From the NCBI GenBank assembly GCA_019347795.1, contig JAHWKS010000041.1, positions 1 through 13,515 of the forward strand: 13,515 bases of DNA, read 5' to 3'. This document shows positions 1 through 6,905 of this stretch, piece by piece. The notes beneath the pieces were generated by a model. That model was not told the DNA's origin, made no database searches, and saw nothing but the letters and a program-made list of their open reading frames with translations. Source of the DNA: Planctomycetota bacterium (GTDB lineage: Bacteria > Planctomycetota > Planctomycetia > Pirellulales > Pirellulaceae). A program made the position numbers and the translations under genes. The number at the start of each line of letters is the position of its first letter. Positions within the stretch are counted from its first letter, which is position 1.

Positions 1-971
1 ACCTGGGCGAGCGGATCGTGCAGCTCCGCCGCGAGCCGCCCAGCCACATCGTCCTGCCGGCCATTCACATCAAGAAGGAGGAGGTCGGCGAGTTGTTCCA
101 CCAGCATCTGGGGACCGACGCCGGCGCCACCGACGCGAACTACCTGACCGAGGCCGCTCGCGGCCATCTGCGAGAAAAGTTCCTTGGCGCCGACGCCGGC
201 ATTACCGGCGTCAACTTCGCCGTGGCCGAGACGGGCGGGATTGTTGTGTGCACGAACGAAGGGAACGCCGATTTGGGCGTCTCGCTTCCGAAGCTGCACA
301 TCGCCTGTATGGGGATCGAGAAGCTGATCCCGCGGACCCAGGACCTGGGAGTCTTCATTCGCCTCCTGGCCCGCTCGGCCACGGGCCAGCCGATCACGAC
401 CTACACTTCGCACTTCCACGGTCCGGCGCCGGGGGGCGAACTGCACATCGTGCTGGTCGATAACGGCCGCAGCGAAATCCTCGCCAGCGACGACTTCCGC
501 CGCTCGCTGCACTGCATTCGCTGCGGCGCCTGCATGAACACCTGCCCTATCTACCGCCGCAGCGGCGGGCACAGTTATCGAAGCACCGTGCCGGGGCCGA
601 TCGGATCGATCCTGGCACCCGCCCGCGATGCGAAGGAGCATTACACGCTCCCCTACGCCAGCAGTCTGTGCGGCTCCTGCACTGACGTCTGCCCGGTGAA
701 GATCGACCTCCATCACCAGCTTCTTACGTGGCGCCGCGAGATCAACGCTCGCCGGCTTCTACCCAAGAGCAAACGGCTCTCGATGCGAATCGGCGCGGCG
801 GTCCTGCGGCGGCCGTGGCTGATGAGCCTGGCCCGCAAGGCTGCCCGGCTCGCGTTGGCGATCGCGCCGCGGCTGCTTGTCTACAATCGCTGGAACGCTT
901 GGGGCCGCCAGCGCGAGTTGCCGCCGCTGCCGCCGCAGAGCTTCCGCGAACTGTATCGGCGAAGGAAGTAG
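1..971 (+). CDS. lutB: LutB-type lactate utilization iron-sulfur protein, 3' part
   Basis: This is the C-terminal 322 codons of a LutB-like protein; the frame is open from base 3 and the true start lies left of the window. LutB works with LutA and LutC to oxidise L-lactate to pyruvate in the cytoplasm, passing electrons through Fe-S clusters. The first half is the end of a LUD domain, with the typical stretch GVNFAVAETGGIVVCTNEGN. It is followed by a ferredoxin-like pair of cluster motifs: CIRCGACMNTCP (bases 513-548) and CGSCTDVCP (669-695). The tail is basic and contains a hydrophobic stretch, as in other LutB proteins. The GTG at base 18 is internal and is not the start. The gene ends 6 bases before the convergent BON-domain gene. 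The family call is firm. That lutA or lutC lies upstream is only an expectation. Confidence 0.92.
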   Translation, partial: LGERIVQLRREPPSHIVLPAIHIKKEEVGELFHQHLGTDAGATDANYLTEAARGHLREKFLGADAGITGVNFAVAETGGIVVCTNEGNADLGVSLPKLHIACMGIEKLIPRTQDLGVFIRLLARSATGQPITTYTSHFHGPAPGGELHIVLVDNGRSEILASDDFRRSLHCIRCGACMNTCPIYRRSGGHSYRSTVPGPIGSILAPARDAKEHYTLPYASSLCGSCTDVCPVKIDLHHQLLTWRREINARRLLPKSKRLSMRIGAAVLRRPWLMSLARKAARLALAIAPRLLVYNRWNAWGRQRELPPLPPQSFRELYRRRK

Positions 972-977
972 CCCCGC

Positions 978-1373
978 CTAGGGCGTCGGCTCGGCGACGG
1001 TCAACTGATCGACGACCGACTCCACGCCCACCGTGTCGCGGGCCAGGTCGAGCGCCTTCTCCTTGATCTCCGCCGTGGGGACGCGGCCTTGGAGGAGGAT
1101 GACGTTCTCCTCGGGGGCTTCAATTTCGATCGACGTGTTCCTCATGTCCTTGTCCCACCGCAGGCGGCTGTAGACGCGGCCCTGCACGCTCAGGCGCTCG
1201 ACCGATCGGCGAATCTCCGCCCACTCCTGCTTCAGCTCGCTGCGGAGCTCGCGGAGCCCGCGGTCGAGTCTCTCACCGATTTTTTCGCCGAGGCCTTCCT
1301 GAGCCGGAGCGGCCGAAAGCCCCACGCCGCCCAACAGCGCGACTAGCACCAATGAAACCAGAGATTTGCGCAT
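978..1373 (-). CDS. Secreted BON-domain protein
   Basis: This 131-residue protein begins with a Sec signal peptide (MRKSLVSLVLVALLGGVGLS, cleavage near AAPAQ). An amphipathic, charged helix follows at about residues 28-60 (EKIGERLDRGLRELRSELKQEW). The rest, about 60-128, is a BON domain with the usual features: a variable first half, then IEAPEENVILLQGRVPTAEIKEKALDLA and a GVESVVDQLTV end. BON domains occur in OsmY and in secretin- or channel-associated proteins and are thought to bind membranes or lipids; the protein is probably periplasmic. The start is supported by AGGAGG six bases upstream (1380-1385, minus strand). The gene is divergent from the ceramidase-like gene and convergent with lutB. 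A stress or envelope role is inferred from the domain only. Confidence 0.85.
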   Translation of the reverse strand: MRKSLVSLVLVALLGGVGLSAAPAQEGLGEKIGERLDRGLRELRSELKQEWAEIRRSVERLSVQGRVYSRLRWDKDMRNTSIEIEAPEENVILLQGRVPTAEIKEKALDLARDTVGVESVVDQLTVAEPTP

Positions 1374-1402
1374 GATCGACCTCCTAGTGAGTGTTTCTCG
1401 AT

Positions 1403-1563
1403 CACCCAGGGTGCAAAAGTTATGCCTTTTCGCGACTCTGCAAGCATCGACGAAGATGACTCCAGCGGCTAAGTTAGCCAGTGACGGGTATGTTGGACAT
1501 CAAGAGCGATTGACGAACCTCGACCTTCCGCAGCATCAGCGGTCGGTCGCAAAGGGGAAATTT
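1403..1563. other. Divergent spacer between BON gene and ceramidase-like gene
   Basis: This spacer must hold the promoters of two divergent genes, but I could not find a convincing -35/-10 pair on either strand. It contains an 11-base palindrome, CACCCAGGGTG (1403-1413), which could be an operator but is too short to rely on. Its right part (about 1473-1549) resembles the 5' end of the GNAT gene at 4577; see the repeat entry. AAGGGGA (1552-1558) sits just before the ATG at 1564 and fits a ribosome binding site. Confidence 0.4.
1514..1549 (+). repeat. Copied fragment of the GNAT gene (second copy at 4611-4646)
   Basis: Bases 1514-1549 match 4611-4646 at 35 of 36 positions in the same orientation: 29 identical bases, one mismatch, then six more. 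The copy at 4611 lies inside the acetyltransferase reading frame and encodes NLDLPQHQRAV (about residues 13-23). The copy at 1514 would encode NLDLPQHQRSV but lies in the leader of the ceramidase-like gene. Weaker likeness extends leftwards: GTTAGC and TGACGG occur in the same order at 1473 and 1482, and at 4567 and 4578, where they flank the GNAT start codon. The simplest reading is the decayed 5' end of a second GNAT gene, frameshifted by an indel and cut off after about 70 bases. Confidence 0.75.
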
Positions 1564-3102
1564 ATGATGTGTTCCGCGAGACAGGTTGCGAGAGGAACTT
1601 TGATCGGCTCGATTACGGCCGTGCTCGCCGTCGCGGCGCCGGCGATGAGCAAGGCAGCCGAGCTCTGGATCGGCCGGGCGACCGCCAGCATTACGCCGGA
1701 TCAGCCGGTCGCTCTCTCCGGCCAGATGCACACGCGCATCGCCCGGCAGGTGGAAACTCCCGTGATGGCCGCGGCGGTCGCGCTCGAGTCGCGAGAAGGG
1801 GAGAAGACGCTCGATCAGGCGATCTTCGTCGCCTGCGATCTGGTGGCGATTCGCGAGGGCGTCCTCGAGCGCGTGCGGGAGCATCTTAAGGATCGGCTTC
1901 CCGACTTTGACGCGGACAAGATCATCCTCAGCGCTACGCACACGCACACGGCGCCGGTCATGGTCGAGAACCGTTATGAGATTCCGCAAGACGGGATCAT
2001 GCAACCGGCGGAGTATGTCGAGTTTCTCTCCCAGCAGGTGGTCGAGGCGGCGGCGAACGCCTGGCGGGACCGCAAACCGGGCGCGGTCGGCTGGGGATTG
2101 GGACATGCCGTCGTGGCGCAGAACCGGCGGGCCGTCTATGCCGACGGGCGGGCGGTCATGTACGGCCGCACCGGCCAGTCCGACTTTCGCGGCATCGAGG
2201 GATATGAAGATCACGGCGTGGAGGTGCTGTTCTTCTGGGATCGGGACGAGCAACTGATCGCCACCGCGATCAACGTGGCGTGTCCCTCGCAGGAGGTCGA
2301 AGGGCGCTCGGCCGTGAACGCAGACTTCTGGCACGAAGTGCGGGAGACGCTCCGCGAGCGGCACGGAGAGGATCTCGCGGTTCTGGCCTGGACCGGCGCG
2401 GCTGGCGATCAGTCGCCTCACTTGATGTTTCGCCGCCAGGCCGAAGAGCGGATGCGAAAGCTCCGCAAGCTCGACCGGCTCAGCGAACTGGCCCGCCGAA
2501 TCGTCGCCGCCTGGGAAGAGGCTTACGAAGGGGCGCGACAGGAGATTCACACAGACGTCCCGTTCGTACACCACGTGCAATCGATCGAGCTGCCGCGGCG
2601 GGCCGTGACCGAGAACGAATATGCACACGCGAAAGAGCGGGTCGAAGCTTTATCAAAAAATCCCGCCGATCGGCGGCGCATGCTCTGGCATCAGGCGGTG
2701 GTCGATCGCTATGAACGGCAACAAGCGGATGAGGCCGCTTCTTACACGATGGAATTGCACGTGGTGCGGCTCGGAGACGTGGCGATCGCCACCAATGACT
2801 TCGAGTTGTTCACCGAGTTCGGCATCCAGATGAAGGCCCGCAGCCCGGCGCTGCAGACCTTCGTGATCCAATTGGCAGGACCGGGAACCTACGTTCCCAC
2901 GGAAGCGGCCGTGCGCGGCGGCGGATACAGCGCGATCGTCGAGAGCAGCGTCGTCGGTCCCGAGGGAGGCCAGACGCTTGTCGATCGCACGGTCGCAGCG
3001 ATCAATGGCCTCTGGTCCGATGCGCCCAAGCGACACGGCGGCCGGCGCCATGAGCGGCGTCGAACCAAGCTAGCATTCACCCCAACCCCAGCACGCCCAT
3101 GA
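1564..3102 (+). CDS. Exported neutral/alkaline ceramidase-like hydrolase
   Basis: I place the start at the first of two adjacent ATGs (1564), giving 512 residues. It follows AAGGGGA and begins a good signal peptide (about residues 1-32, RQVARGTLIGSITAVLAVAA, then AMSKA). The frame stays open upstream to 1366, but that part includes a copied GNAT fragment and is unlikely to be translated. The protein matches the N-terminal catalytic domain of neutral/alkaline ceramidases: WIGRATASITP near the start, SATHTHTAP (123-131) with the zinc-ligand type histidines 126 and 128, GAAGDQSPH with Ser284 where ceramidases carry the active serine, and YVPTEAAVRGGGYSA near residue 443. It is shorter than full ceramidases and lacks their C-terminal domain, so the substrate is open; planctomycetes carry many such proteins. 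It overlaps the next gene by 4 bases. Confidence 0.8.
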   Translation: MMCSARQVARGTLIGSITAVLAVAAPAMSKAAELWIGRATASITPDQPVALSGQMHTRIARQVETPVMAAAVALESREGEKTLDQAIFVACDLVAIREGVLERVREHLKDRLPDFDADKIILSATHTHTAPVMVENRYEIPQDGIMQPAEYVEFLSQQVVEAAANAWRDRKPGAVGWGLGHAVVAQNRRAVYADGRAVMYGRTGQSDFRGIEGYEDHGVEVLFFWDRDEQLIATAINVACPSQEVEGRSAVNADFWHEVRETLRERHGEDLAVLAWTGAAGDQSPHLMFRRQAEERMRKLRKLDRLSELARRIVAAWEEAYEGARQEIHTDVPFVHHVQSIELPRRAVTENEYAHAKERVEALSKNPADRRRMLWHQAVVDRYERQQADEAASYTMELHVVRLGDVAIATNDFELFTEFGIQMKARSPALQTFVIQLAGPGTYVPTEAAVRGGGYSAIVESSVVGPEGGQTLVDRTVAAINGLWSDAPKRHGGRRHERRRTKLAFTPTPARP

Positions 3103-4544
3103 TCAGCATTAATCGCCGAAGATTCCTCGAAGACTCCATTCTCGCCACTGCCGCGGCGGCCGCGGCGTCGGCGCCGGTCCCGGTCTTGGCCGAGGAAAAC
3201 GCCGCCGGCAGCGCTAATGAAAAGATCACCGTCGCGATTATCGGCTGCGGCATTCGCGGGAAGCAGCATGCGCGGGAGCTGGCGCGTTACCCGGACTGCG
3301 ACATCGCCTATGTCTGCGATCCGGACAGCGAGCGTGCGGCGGAAGTGGCGGCCCAGCTTGTCGAACTGGATCGCCCGTCTCCCAAGGCGGCGCCCGATCT
3401 GCGGGTGATCCTCGACGACAAATCGGTGGACGCGGTCTTTATCGCCACGTGCAATCACTGGCATGCCCTGGCGGCGATCTGGGCCATGCAGGCGGGGAAG
3501 GACGCGTATGTGGAGAAGCCGGTCAGCCATAACGTCGCCGAAGGCCGCCGCATCGTGCAGGCCGCGCGGAAAACCGGCCGCATCTGCCAGGGCGGGACGC
3601 AGAATCGCTCCAATGCGGCGCTGGCCGCCGCCATCGACTACATGCAGGCTGGCAAGCTCGGCCAGGTGAAGCTCGCCCGCAGCGTCGTCTACGGCCGGCG
3701 CGGATCCATTGGAGGGCCGGGCAAGTGCGAGATTCCCCCGAGCGTCGATTACAACCTGTGGGCGGGGCCGGCATCGCTGACGCCCCCGAGGCGGCCGCGA
3801 CTGCACTACGACTGGCACTGGGTATGGGACACCGGCAACGGCGAGTTGGGGAACAACAACATCCACTCGCTCGACATCTGCCGCTGGGGCCTGGGCCTCT
3901 CGGGCCTGGGCCGCTCGGTGATCAGTTACGGCGGGCGGTTCGGCTACACCGACGCCGGCGAGACGCCCAACACCCAGGTCTGCATCTTCGACTTCGGCGA
4001 GAAAACGATCGTCTCCGAGACCCGCGGGTTGAAGACAGAGCCGTTCCATCCCAATTACAAGGGGGGCTGGATCTTCTACGGCGACGAAGGGATCATCTCC
4101 GGCGCCTCGCTGTTCGACCTGCACGGCAAGCTGGTTCGCACTTTTGAGGGCCGGTCCGAGAGCCACTTCGCGAACTTCCTCAAGGCGGTTCGCAGCCGCA
4201 AGCGGGAAGACCTGAACGCCGAGATCGTGGAGGGGCATCTCTCGACCGCGCTGTGCCACCTCGGCAACATCTCATGGCGGCTGGGGCGCGAGGTTACCCC
4301 TTCGGAGCTTCGCGAGGAGATCCGGGAGGTGAACGCGCACGGGGATGTGCTGGAGACTTTGGATCGCACGCTCCGCCACCTCCGCGACAACGACGTCGAT
4401 CTGGCGCAGACGCGCATGACGCTCGGTCCGCACTTGCGAGTTGATTCGGACCGGGAAGTTTTTACCGACCACGCCGAGGCGGATGCGTTGCTGAGCCGAG
4501 AGTATCGAGAGCCGTTCGTCGTGCCCTCGGAAGAGGATGTATAG
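3099..4544 (+). CDS. Gfo/Idh/MocA family oxidoreductase with Tat signal
   Basis: This 481-residue NAD(P)-dependent oxidoreductase carries a twin-arginine leader (NRRRFLEDS at 5-13, then an alanine-rich segment), so it is probably exported folded with its cofactor. The Rossmann domain starts at about residue 43 with VAIIGCGIRGKQHA; GCGIRG (49-54) is the dinucleotide loop. CDPD (73-76) ends the second strand, and EKP (139-141) is the family's catalytic lysine motif. The C-terminal domain contains GELGNNNIHSLDICRWGLG, typical of planctomycete members. Length is normal or slightly long because of the leader. The ATGA overlap (3099-3102) with the ceramidase-like gene suggests translational coupling and a shared pathway. 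Members act on sugars, inositols or their derivatives; the substrate here cannot be told from the sequence. Confidence 0.9.
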   Translation: MISINRRRFLEDSILATAAAAAASAPVPVLAEENAAGSANEKITVAIIGCGIRGKQHARELARYPDCDIAYVCDPDSERAAEVAAQLVELDRPSPKAAPDLRVILDDKSVDAVFIATCNHWHALAAIWAMQAGKDAYVEKPVSHNVAEGRRIVQAARKTGRICQGGTQNRSNAALAAAIDYMQAGKLGQVKLARSVVYGRRGSIGGPGKCEIPPSVDYNLWAGPASLTPPRRPRLHYDWHWVWDTGNGELGNNNIHSLDICRWGLGLSGLGRSVISYGGRFGYTDAGETPNTQVCIFDFGEKTIVSETRGLKTEPFHPNYKGGWIFYGDEGIISGASLFDLHGKLVRTFEGRSESHFANFLKAVRSRKREDLNAEIVEGHLSTALCHLGNISWRLGREVTPSELREEIREVNAHGDVLETLDRTLRHLRDNDVDLAQTRMTLGPHLRVDSDREVFTDHAEADALLSREYREPFVVPSEEDV

Positions 4545-4576
4545 TCCTGGATCCCACCCCCGGCGGGTTAGCGGGA

Positions 4577-5065
4577 ATGACGGATTTAAAGGCGATCGAG
4601 ATTGTCGAGGCGAACCTCGACCTTCCGCAGCATCAGCGGGCGGTCGTGGGGCTGCTTGATGGCTACGCCCGCACGCCGGCCGGAGGCGGCGCGCCGATCT
4701 CTGCCGAGGCTCGCGAGCGGATGCTCCCGGAGTTGCGGCGGCGAGCGAACCGCTTGATTCTTCTGGCTCTGATCGACGGCAAGCCGGCAGGCATTGCGGT
4801 CTGCTTCGAAGGCTTTTCCACCTTCATGGCCAGGCCGCTGTTGAACATTCACGATTTAGCCGTGCATCCTGAGCACCAACAACGGGGCGTGGGGACGCAG
4901 CTTTTGGCCGAAGTCGAGCGGCGCGCCCGCGAGCGCGGCTGCTGCCGAGTGACGCTGGAAGTGCTGGAGCACAACGTCGTCGCCCGCAAGCTCTACCGCC
5001 GCCTCGGCTTTCGCGGCGATGGCGAGGCCGAAGAAGCGAATTACTTTCTCACGAAGAAGCTGTGA
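4577..5065 (+). CDS. GNAT family N-acetyltransferase
   Basis: This 162-residue protein is a stand-alone GCN5-related acetyltransferase that uses acetyl-CoA to acetylate an unknown amine. The central strand and pyrophosphate loop are clear: LLNIHDLAVHPEHQQRGVGT (88-107), with QRGVGT (102-107) binding acetyl-CoA. NVVARKLYRRLGF (133-145) is the usual C-terminal helix and strand that close the cofactor site. The N-terminal part (ANLDLPQHQRAVVGLLDGYA) belongs to a GNAT subfamily with a conserved NLD-P-H-LL-YA pattern. It lies 32 bases after the oxidoreductase on the same strand and may be read from the same transcript, though no functional tie is visible. The codons for residues 12-23 are nearly identical to bases 1514-1549 in the ceramidase leader. 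The substrate is unknown. Confidence 0.9.
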   Translation: MTDLKAIEIVEANLDLPQHQRAVVGLLDGYARTPAGGGAPISAEARERMLPELRRRANRLILLALIDGKPAGIAVCFEGFSTFMARPLLNIHDLAVHPEHQQRGVGTQLLAEVERRARERGCCRVTLEVLEHNVVARKLYRRLGFRGDGEAEEANYFLTKKL

Positions 5066-5089
5066 GCTTTACTTTTACTTGATGCGCCG

Positions 5090-5109
5090 GCGGCCGCGGC
5101 CGCGGCCGC
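5090..5109. repeat. 20-bp perfect GC palindrome (three overlapping GCGGCCGC)
   Basis: The 20 bases read the same on both strands and consist of three overlapping GCGGCCGC units stepped by six. As RNA they would fold into a very stable all-GC stem. The palindrome sits 24 bases after the GNAT stop and 21 bases before the next start, and is followed by TTTCTCC. It could act as a weak intrinsic terminator or simply be a slippage-prone simple repeat. The U-tract is too short for a firm terminator call. Confidence 0.45.
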
Positions 5110-5130
5110 TTTCTCCAACTGGTTCGCCCG

Positions 5131-5490
5131 ATGCATGGATTCTACTTCACGAAAGACCTGTTCTTCGCCTCGCGCGTGACCGCGGCGGCCCGCGCCCTGG
5201 GGGCGGAGCTGCGCGTGATCGGCGCCGTGGACGAGATGGCGAAGCCGGACGCCGACGAGGAATACTCGCTCGTCCTTCTCGACCTGGACACGCCCGGCGC
5301 CGATCCGGCCGCGGTCGTCGCCGAAGCCCGCAAGTCCGCCGCAGCGCCGCCCGCGGTGGTCGCCTTCGGCTCCCACATCCACGAAGCCCGCCTGGAGGCA
5401 GCACGGCAGGCCGGCTGCGACCTCGTCCTCACCCGCGGCCAATTCGACCGCCAGGCGAATGACATTCTGCGTCAATATCTGGGCGAGTAG
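5131..5490 (+). CDS. Small receiver-like (CheY-fold) protein, degenerate
   Basis: This 119-residue protein looks like a response-regulator receiver domain with nothing attached. SLVLLDLDTPGADPA (46-60) matches the strand and loop around the phospho-accepting aspartate (Asp51 by position). VVAFGSHIHEARLEAARQAG (76-95) resembles the fourth strand and helix, and CDLVLTRGQF (96-105) the fifth strand. The acidic pair expected at the N-terminus is missing (the first strand reads FYFTKDLFFASRV), and the conserved lysine after strand five is replaced (TRG). It is therefore probably not phosphorylated in the normal way and may act as a pseudo-receiver or protein-binding module. The ATG at 5131 has no clear Shine-Dalgarno site. 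It converges on bioA with a 19-base gap. The fold assignment is inferred from sequence pattern only. Confidence 0.7.
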   Translation: MHGFYFTKDLFFASRVTAAARALGAELRVIGAVDEMAKPDADEEYSLVLLDLDTPGADPAAVVAEARKSAAAPPAVVAFGSHIHEARLEAARQAGCDLVLTRGQFDRQANDILRQYLGE

Positions 5491-5509
5491 GATGGATTGA
5501 CTGACGTCG

Positions 5510-6856
5510 CTACAACGTCTTATCAACTCCGCGAATCAAGGCATCGCAGAGGCGGTTGATCTCGTCCAGCGAAATCGCCAGCGGGGGCATGAGGTAGACG
5601 ACGTTGCCCAGCGGCCGAATCCAGGCGCCGTGTTTGAGCGCGTGCTGACAGACACGCATGCCTCGCTTCTCGTGCCAGGGGAACGGCGTTTTGGTCGTTT
5701 TGTCTTGCACCAGCTCGACCGCGGCGATCATGCCGCGCTGCCGGATGTCGCCGACGTGCGGATGGCTGGCCAGTGAGGCGAGGTGCGTCGCGATGCGATC
5801 GATCGTCTCCGGCAGGCGGGCCAGCGTTTGCTCCTCTTCGAAGACGTCGAGCGTGGCCAATGCCGCCGCGGCGGCTAAGGGATTACCGCCGAAGGTGTGG
5901 CCGTGAAAGAACGTCTTCAGCTCCGCGTAGTCGCCCAGGAAGGCATTCCAGATTTCCGTGGTCGCCAGCGTGGCCGACATCGGCAGGTAGCCGCCGCTGA
6001 GGCCTTTGCCCAGACATAACAGGTCGGGCGTGACGTCCTCCTGCTCGCAGGCGAACATGGTTCCGAGGCGCCCCATGCCCACGGCGATCTCGTCGGCGAT
6101 CAGCAGCACCTCGTACTTTCGCGTCAACTTGCGGACGCCGCGCAGGTAGCCCGGCGGGTGCATCAGCATCCCCGCGGCGCCCTGCACCAGCGGCTCGATC
6201 ACCACCGCCGCAATTCGCCGGCTTTCGGCGGCCAGCAACTCTTCCAATTCGAGCAGGTAATGCGACGTGGCCGACTCGGCGGTCACGCCTTCCGGCAGGC
6301 GATACGTCTGCGGCGCCGGCAATCGCAGCGTCTCGAAGAGCAGCGGCTCGAACATTGCGTGGAAGTGCGGCACGCCGCTCACGCTGACGCTCCCCAGCGT
6401 ATCGCCGTGATAGGCGCCCGCGTATGCGACGTACGTCGTCTTTTCCGGACGTGGATCGTTCCGCTGGCGCCAGTACTGGAACGCCATCTTCAACGCGACC
6501 TCCACCGCCGAGGCGCCGTCGCTTGCGAAGAAGACGTGATTCAGCCCGGGAGGGGCCAACTCGATCAGCCGCGCCGCCAGCTAGATCGCCGCGGGGTTGG
6601 ACATGCCGAGGTTCGTGACGTGGGCGACACGATCGAGTTGCCGCCGAACGGCCTCGTTAATGGCGGGATGGCCGTGGCCGTGCACGTTGCACCACATGCT
6701 GGCGGCCCCGTCCAAGAGCCGCCGGCCGTCGATGTCGATCAGCGTGCAACCTTCCGCTCGCTCGATGATCAGCGGCTCGTACTCCGCCATCTGCGTAAAG
6801 GCGTGCCAGACGTTCTCGCGATCGATGCGGCGGAGGTCTTCCTGCGTGAGATTCAT
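5510..6856 (-). pseudogene. bioA: bioA (adenosylmethionine-8-amino-7-oxononanoate aminotransferase) with in-frame amber codon
   Basis: Read from the ATG at 6856, this is a full-length BioA (447 sense codons; E. coli BioA has 429) with one TAG at codon 92 (6581-6583). Both halves lie in the same frame and join without loss: MSNPAAI, stop, LAARLIELAPPGLNHVFF. BioA is the PLP enzyme of biotin synthesis that makes 7,8-diaminopelargonate using SAM as amino donor. Visible motifs are SMWCNVHGHGHP near the N-terminus, SDGASAVEVALKMAFQYW, AYHGDTLGSVSVSG, DEIAVGMGR with Asp255, and CLGKGLSGG with the PLP lysine Lys284. BioA proteins commonly read AIEL at the stop, so GAG to TAG is the likely change. 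No other decay is seen, which suggests a recent mutation, a sequencing error or readthrough. A TTG at 6865 is an alternative start. No other biotin gene is visible nearby. Confidence 0.88.
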
Positions 6857-6905
6857 CAAGTCCAAAGGTTTCGCGGAATTGAACTCGGCGCGGCGCCAGG
6901 CATCG

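Noticed and set aside
1403..1413. CACCCAGGGTG palindrome as an operator in the divergent spacer
   Set aside because: Eleven bases with a single occurrence are within chance for GC-rich DNA, and no promoter element is seen next to it.
1366..1563. N-terminal extension of the ceramidase-like protein (66 extra codons)
   Set aside because: The extension would bury the signal peptide and would translate the copied GNAT fragment. The ATG at 1564 has a ribosome binding site and a good leader directly after it.
1474..2628. Long minus-strand open frame (384 codons) opposite the ceramidase-like gene
   Set aside because: It lies antisense to a well-recognised gene, its translation is rich in Arg, His and Pro with no domain, and it follows from the GC-rich third-position bias of the plus strand.
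2889..4259. Minus-strand open frame of 456 codons opposite the Gfo/Idh/MocA gene
   Set aside because: It is a shadow of a clear plus-strand gene, spans the junction of two coding genes, and shows no recognisable family.
4567..4583. GTTAGC...TGACGG before the GNAT start (and at 1473) as decayed REP arms, because the REP arm also begins GGTTAGCGACGGGG
   Set aside because: Only short hexamers agree and no palindromic core is present, so common descent from the REP element cannot be supported.
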